From Streptomyces sulfonofaciens (GTDB lineage Bacteria; Actinomycetota; Actinomycetes; Streptomycetales; Streptomycetaceae), in NCBI RefSeq assembly GCF_014656295.1, contig NZ_BNCD01000004.1, positions 372,001 through 436,000 on the forward strand: a DNA stretch of 64,000 nt. Direction: 5' to 3'. Under the pieces are notes generated by a model. The model saw only the letters and a list, made by a program, of their open reading frames with translations. It ran no database searches and had not been told where the DNA came from. Below are positions 60,276 through 64,000 of this stretch, piece after piece; positions within the stretch are counted from its first letter, which is position 1; every line of letters starts with the position of its first letter. The position numbers were made by a program, and so were the translations under genes.

Positions 60276-62108
60276 ATGCAGGTCGGGAGCGATGTGTTCC
60301 TCTTCCGGGACACCTGCAACGTCTACGTCGTCAGATCCGGCCGCCGGGCCGTGCTCGTCGACTTCGGCAGCGGGGACGTCCTCGACCACCTCGCCGGCTT
60401 CGGGGTCGACGAGGTCACGGACGTGCTGGTCACCCACCACCACCGCGACCAGGTGCAGGGCCTGGCCCGTGCCGCGGCCGCCGGGATACGGATATGGGTT
60501 CCCCCGGTGGAGCAGGACCTGATCGCCGGCGTCGACGAACACTGGCGCACCCGGCGCATCGACAACGACTACGACGTACGCCAGGACCGCTTCTCGCTGC
60601 TCCACCAGGTGCCCGTGACCGGCACCGCCACCGAGTACCGCACCCGCCGGTACGGTCCGGTGGACGTGTACACACTGCCCACCCCCGGGCACACCGTCGG
60701 CTCCGTCAGCTATCTGATCGAGCACGGCGGGCAGCGCATCGCCTTCGTCGGGGACCTGGTGCACGGCGAGGGCCGGCTCTGGTCCCTGGCCGCCACCCAG
60801 TGGGCGTACACCGGCTTCCACCCGAACGCCGGACGCGAGGGCGTGGCCGCCACCGTGCTGTCCTGCCTGCAACTCCTCGACCACCGGCCCGCGCTGCTGC
60901 TGCCCTCGCACGGCGCCCCGGTCACCGACCCGCCGCGGGCCGTCGCCCGGCTGCGCGCCCGGCTGACGGAACTGCTGGACATGAACCGCCGCGCACCCTG
61001 GGACCCCGAGGCCATGCTGCGCCGGCCCTGGCGCGCGGTCACCCCGCACCTGCTGCGCAACACCACCTCCATGGCCAACTCCTACGCGCTGCTGTCCGAT
61101 AACGGCAGCGCACTGCTGCTGGACTTCGGCTACGACCTGTCCACCGGCCTCGCCGGCGGCCAGGACCGCTCCGCCCGCCGCCCGCTGCTCGCCTCCATCG
61201 AGGCGCTGCACCGCGACCACGGCGTGGCACGGGTGGAGGTGGCGCTGCCGACCCACTACCACGACGACCACGTGGCGGGGTTCAACCTGCTGCGCGAGGT
61301 GTACGGGACCGAGGTCTGGTCGCCCGCGCACATCGCCCCCGTCCTCAGCGCCCCGCGGCGCTGGGACCTGCCGTGCCTGTGGTACGACCCGATACCCGTC
61401 GACCGCGAGCTGCCCGTGGACCGCCCGGTGCGCTGGCACGAGTACGAGATCGGCGTGCACGACCTGCCGGGCCACACCCTCTACGCGGCCGCCTACTCCT
61501 TCACCGCGGACGGCCGCCGGATGATCGCCACCGGTGACCAGCAGACCACCGAGTGGGAACCGGGCCTGCGCCCCGAGATCCTCAACTACCAGTACCGCAA
61601 CCGCTTCCGCCTCGACGACTTCACCCGCAGCGCCCGCCTCTACCGCGCGCTGCGCCCCGACCTGATGATCAGCGGCCACTGGGACCCCTACGAGGTGACC
61701 GACGCCTATCTGGACATGCTGCTGGCCAAGGGCGAGCAACTGGCCCGGCTGCACCGGGAGCTGCTGCCCCGCGAGGTGGACTTCGGCGCCGAGGGCTTCG
61801 GCGCCCGGATCCTCCCGTACCGCGGCGTGGCCGCTGCCGGCGGCAGGCTCCGCATGGAGGTCGCCGTGCGCAACCCGTTCCCCGGCGCGGAGCCGGCCGA
61901 GGTGCGCCTCGTCCTGCCGCCCGGCTGGCGGGCGCACCCGCCGCTCGTACGGCTACCCCTGGCCGGGCACACCGAGGGCCGGGCCGAGTTCGTGGTCGAG
62001 GTGCCCGACGGGCAGCGGGCGAAGGAGCGGCTGCGGCTGGCCGCCGAGCTGACCGTGGCCGGGACGCGGTTCGGACAGCAGGCGGAGGCGCTGGTGAGCG
62101 TCCGATGA
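60276..62108 (+). CDS. Tandem metallo-beta-lactamase-fold protein
   Basis: Function unknown; 610 residues with two MBL domains in one chain. Domain 1 (about 1-235): VTHHHRDQ, TPGHTVGS, VGDLVH, LPSHGAP. Domain 2 (about 245-520): PTHYHDDHVAG, LPGHTLYAAAY, ATGDQQ, ISGHWDP. Domain 2 keeps the full HxHxDH motif; domain 1 reads HxHxDQ, losing one metal ligand. The last about 90 residues are a beta-sandwich. ATG 60276. The next gene, a glycosidase, overlaps by ATGA, so both probably act in one carbohydrate pathway (inference). Confidence 0.82.
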   Translation: MQVGSDVFLFRDTCNVYVVRSGRRAVLVDFGSGDVLDHLAGFGVDEVTDVLVTHHHRDQVQGLARAAAAGIRIWVPPVEQDLIAGVDEHWRTRRIDNDYDVRQDRFSLLHQVPVTGTATEYRTRRYGPVDVYTLPTPGHTVGSVSYLIEHGGQRIAFVGDLVHGEGRLWSLAATQWAYTGFHPNAGREGVAATVLSCLQLLDHRPALLLPSHGAPVTDPPRAVARLRARLTELLDMNRRAPWDPEAMLRRPWRAVTPHLLRNTTSMANSYALLSDNGSALLLDFGYDLSTGLAGGQDRSARRPLLASIEALHRDHGVARVEVALPTHYHDDHVAGFNLLREVYGTEVWSPAHIAPVLSAPRRWDLPCLWYDPIPVDRELPVDRPVRWHEYEIGVHDLPGHTLYAAAYSFTADGRRMIATGDQQTTEWEPGLRPEILNYQYRNRFRLDDFTRSARLYRALRPDLMISGHWDPYEVTDAYLDMLLAKGEQLARLHRELLPREVDFGAEGFGARILPYRGVAAAGGRLRMEVAVRNPFPGAEPAEVRLVLPPGWRAHPPLVRLPLAGHTEGRAEFVVEVPDGQRAKERLRLAAELTVAGTRFGQQAEALVSVR

Positions 62109-63910
62109 CGCACGCGGAGCGGGAGCGGCCAGGGCCGGTCACCGCACACCAGGAGGCGGACGGCAGCGTCACCGTCAGCGCACCCCGCTACCGGCTCACC
62201 TTCGCGGCGGACGGCAGCACGGCCCGCCTGCGGTCGGCGGCTGTCGACCACCTCGAACTCCAGTTGCCGGGCGCCCTCGACCGCACCGGCGCGGTGGACG
62301 AGACGCTGTCCTTGTCAGCGCCCGCCCTGGACCTCTCGGGCCCCGGTCCGGTGGTGACCGTACGCAGGCGCAGCACCGCGTGGCGGGAGGCCGAGACCCG
62401 GGTCGTCTGCACCGCCGAAGGTCCCGAGGCCAGTTGGCTGGTGCGCGGCCACGGCGATCTGGAGTCCGTGGCGCTCTTCGCCACCCGTGCCGCACTCGGC
62501 GGGCGCGGCACGGGACTGCGGCCCAGCGGACACGACTGGGCCACGCTCTTCACCCCCCGCCCCGGCCCGCCGCGGCGCCTGCTGCGGGGCGCGGGCGAGA
62601 GCGCCGTGCTCGGGGTCTGCGGAGACGCCAGACCGGGCCGCGGCCACTGGTTCTTCACGCCCCCGCCGCTCTGCCTGGCCCTGACCGGTGCCAGGCTGCC
62701 GGACGACGCCGATCCGGCCGCGGCCGCCCCCGGGGGATGGTGCACGCTGGGCGTCGGGGCCCCGGTGTCCGCCCTGAACTTCACCCAGCTCCACTACGTG
62801 CCCTCCGACCAGGGCTGGCACCTGCGTCTGGACTACGAGGCCCACACCCGCGTGGACGGCGTCTTCCGCACCCCGGAGGTGCTTGTCTCGCCCGGTCACG
62901 GTGACCCGTACGCGGGGCTGCGCGCCCACCGCCACTGGCTGCGCGGGCACGGCTGGGCCCCCGACCCGGGTGCCGCCCCGGCCGCCGGCAGGCCCGGCTG
63001 GTGGTCGGAGCCGATGTTCTGCGGCTGGGGCGCGCAGATGGCGCGCGCCCGGGACACCGGCCGCCCCGCACCAGGGTTCAGCACCCGCGAGGAGTACGAC
63101 CGCCATCTCGCGGTGCTCGGCGGGCACGGCCTAGTGCCGGGCACCGTGGTGATCGACGACAAGTGGCAGCGTGTCTACGGTTCCTGGGAACCGGATGCGG
63201 ACAGATGGCCCGACCTGCGCGGCTGGATCGCCGAGCGGCACGCGGCCGGACAGAAGGTGCTGCTGTGGTGGCGGGCCTGGGCGAGCGAGGGGGTCCCGCA
63301 GGAGCTGTGCGTGCGCACTCCCGACGGACACCCCGTCGCCCTGGACCCCGGCCACCCCCGGGCACGCGACCTGCTCGCGGCGAACATCACGCGCATGCTC
63401 GCCCGGGACGGCCTGGACGCCGATGGGCTGAAGATCGACTTCACCGCGGACACACCCTCCGGCCATGCACTGTCAACTGCGGGCCACCGGTGGGGCATTG
63501 CCCTCCTGTACGATCAGCTCGCCACGATCCACCGAGCGGCGAAGGGGGCGAAGCCGGACGCTCTGGTCGTCACGCACACGCCGCACCCGGCGTTCGCCGA
63601 CGTGACCGATATGATCCGGCTCAACGACATGCTGCGACTCGACGACCCGGACCCCTGGGCCCCGGTCGTACCGCAGATGCGCTACCGGGCGGCGGTCGCT
63701 GCGGCGTCCTGTCCGCACCTGCTGATCGACACCGACGACTGGTGCGCCCCCGACCGCGACCAGTGGCGTGCCTACGGTGCCGTCAAGGAACAGCTCGGCG
63801 TCCCCGCGCTGTACGTGACGACCCACCTGGACCGCACGGGCGAGCCGCTTCAGGAGCGCGACTACGCCGCGCTGCGCGCGCAGTGGGCACGGCACCGCGG
63901 CGCGCGGTGA
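62105..63910 (+). CDS. Glycoside hydrolase with GH36/GH31-type barrel
   Basis: Probable alpha-glycosidase, 601 residues, without signal peptide and therefore cytoplasmic. An N-terminal beta-sandwich (about 1-285) precedes a TIM barrel beginning near GWWSEPMFCGWGAQM, with VIDDKWQ, the nucleophile region DGLKIDFTADTPSG (Asp in KID) and LLIDTDDW, a candidate acid/base. Exact GH family and sugar are unclear. ATG 62105 overlaps the MBL stop. A LacI regulator follows 44 bases after its stop. Confidence 0.8.
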   Translation: MTHAERERPGPVTAHQEADGSVTVSAPRYRLTFAADGSTARLRSAAVDHLELQLPGALDRTGAVDETLSLSAPALDLSGPGPVVTVRRRSTAWREAETRVVCTAEGPEASWLVRGHGDLESVALFATRAALGGRGTGLRPSGHDWATLFTPRPGPPRRLLRGAGESAVLGVCGDARPGRGHWFFTPPPLCLALTGARLPDDADPAAAAPGGWCTLGVGAPVSALNFTQLHYVPSDQGWHLRLDYEAHTRVDGVFRTPEVLVSPGHGDPYAGLRAHRHWLRGHGWAPDPGAAPAAGRPGWWSEPMFCGWGAQMARARDTGRPAPGFSTREEYDRHLAVLGGHGLVPGTVVIDDKWQRVYGSWEPDADRWPDLRGWIAERHAAGQKVLLWWRAWASEGVPQELCVRTPDGHPVALDPGHPRARDLLAANITRMLARDGLDADGLKIDFTADTPSGHALSTAGHRWGIALLYDQLATIHRAAKGAKPDALVVTHTPHPAFADVTDMIRLNDMLRLDDPDPWAPVVPQMRYRAAVAAASCPHLLIDTDDWCAPDRDQWRAYGAVKEQLGVPALYVTTHLDRTGEPLQERDYAALRAQWARHRGAR

Positions 63911-63954
63911 GCGGGCCCGGGAACAGTCCAGGAAGGCCGGAAAGAGGGAGCCCG

Positions 63955-64000
63955 ATGGGCAAGGGCAAGCGGACCCGCGTCACGCTGCGCCAGGTGGCGC
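63955..64000 (+). CDS. LacI-family regulator, start only (cut by window edge)
   Basis: The ATG at 63955 follows AAAGAGGGAG. The 15 visible codons MGKGKRTRVTLRQVA are the opening of a LacI helix-turn-helix. The rest lies beyond the window. It presumably regulates the glycosidase locus. Confidence 0.65.
   Translation, partial: MGKGKRTRVTLRQVA

Overview
The window is high-GC DNA (about 72-73% G+C, nearly every third codon position G or C) from a Streptomyces or close relative. The evidence is BldD at the left edge, the bldD-pyrR-pyrBC-x-carAB-pyrDF-sIHF-gmk-rpoZ-coaBC-metK-priA-fmt-rsmB-rpe order seen in Streptomyces, frequent GTG starts, 4-base ATGA/GTGA overlaps, G+C-rich hairpin terminators without U tracts, and several genes that look leaderless. 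No tRNA, rRNA, insertion sequence, prophage or CRISPR array was seen.

Layout. 1-600: bldD (minus strand) with a BldD box in its own promoter. 1000-11300: the de novo UMP operon pyrR-pyrB-pyrC-(membrane protein)-carA-carB-pyrD-pyrF, with a PyrR-binding RNA hairpin over the pyrR ribosome-binding site. 11400-23000: housekeeping genes for nucleoid structure, GMP kinase, RNA polymerase omega, CoA, SAM, primosome, initiator-tRNA formylation, 16S rRNA methylation and the pentose phosphate pathway. 23200-28400: a SorC-type regulator, a barstar homologue, DUF2267, CBS and metallothionein-like genes, and guaB1 (GMP reductase type) preceded by a possible small RNA. 28700-36700: an accessory block for amino-acid uptake and conversion: an APC permease with an apparent single-base frameshift, an Lrp regulator, a tryptophan-2-monooxygenase-like flavoenzyme, a GntR regulator, ACC deaminase, a GlxA-type regulator and a cyanamide-hydratase-like HD protein. 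36700-40500: DUF5995, a secreted alginate-lyase-family enzyme and an MFS exporter. 41160-47630: FMN riboswitch and ribD-ribE-ribM(pnuC)-ribBA-ribH, followed by hisE-hisG and a PH-domain protein. 47760-50390: a structured leader and two overlapping CNNM/CBS membrane proteins. 50580-55360 (minus strand): an epoxide hydrolase, an EccA/CbxX-like AAA protein, a probable small RNA with its own promoter, and a P-loop kinase. 55720-59870: a Tat-exported C39 peptidase, a small conserved protein, and a LysR gene divergent from a SnoaL-like protein and an SDR (also frameshifted). 60276-64000: a twin metallo-beta-lactamase protein, a GH36/GH31-type glycosidase and the start of a LacI regulator, a probable sugar-utilisation locus cut by the window edge.

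Working together: UMP synthesis is under PyrR RNA control, riboflavin synthesis and uptake under FMN control. The permease/Lrp/IaaM-like/GntR/AcdS block could take up tryptophan (or another amino acid), convert it to the amide (indole-3-acetamide if tryptophan) and degrade the ethylene precursor ACC, which would fit a plant-associated lifestyle. The most noteworthy new signals are that block, the small RNA at about 54430-54503 (minus strand) and its partial look-alike upstream of guaB1, the repeat-expanded linker in RibBA, and two one-base deletions in homopolymers that break conserved genes.
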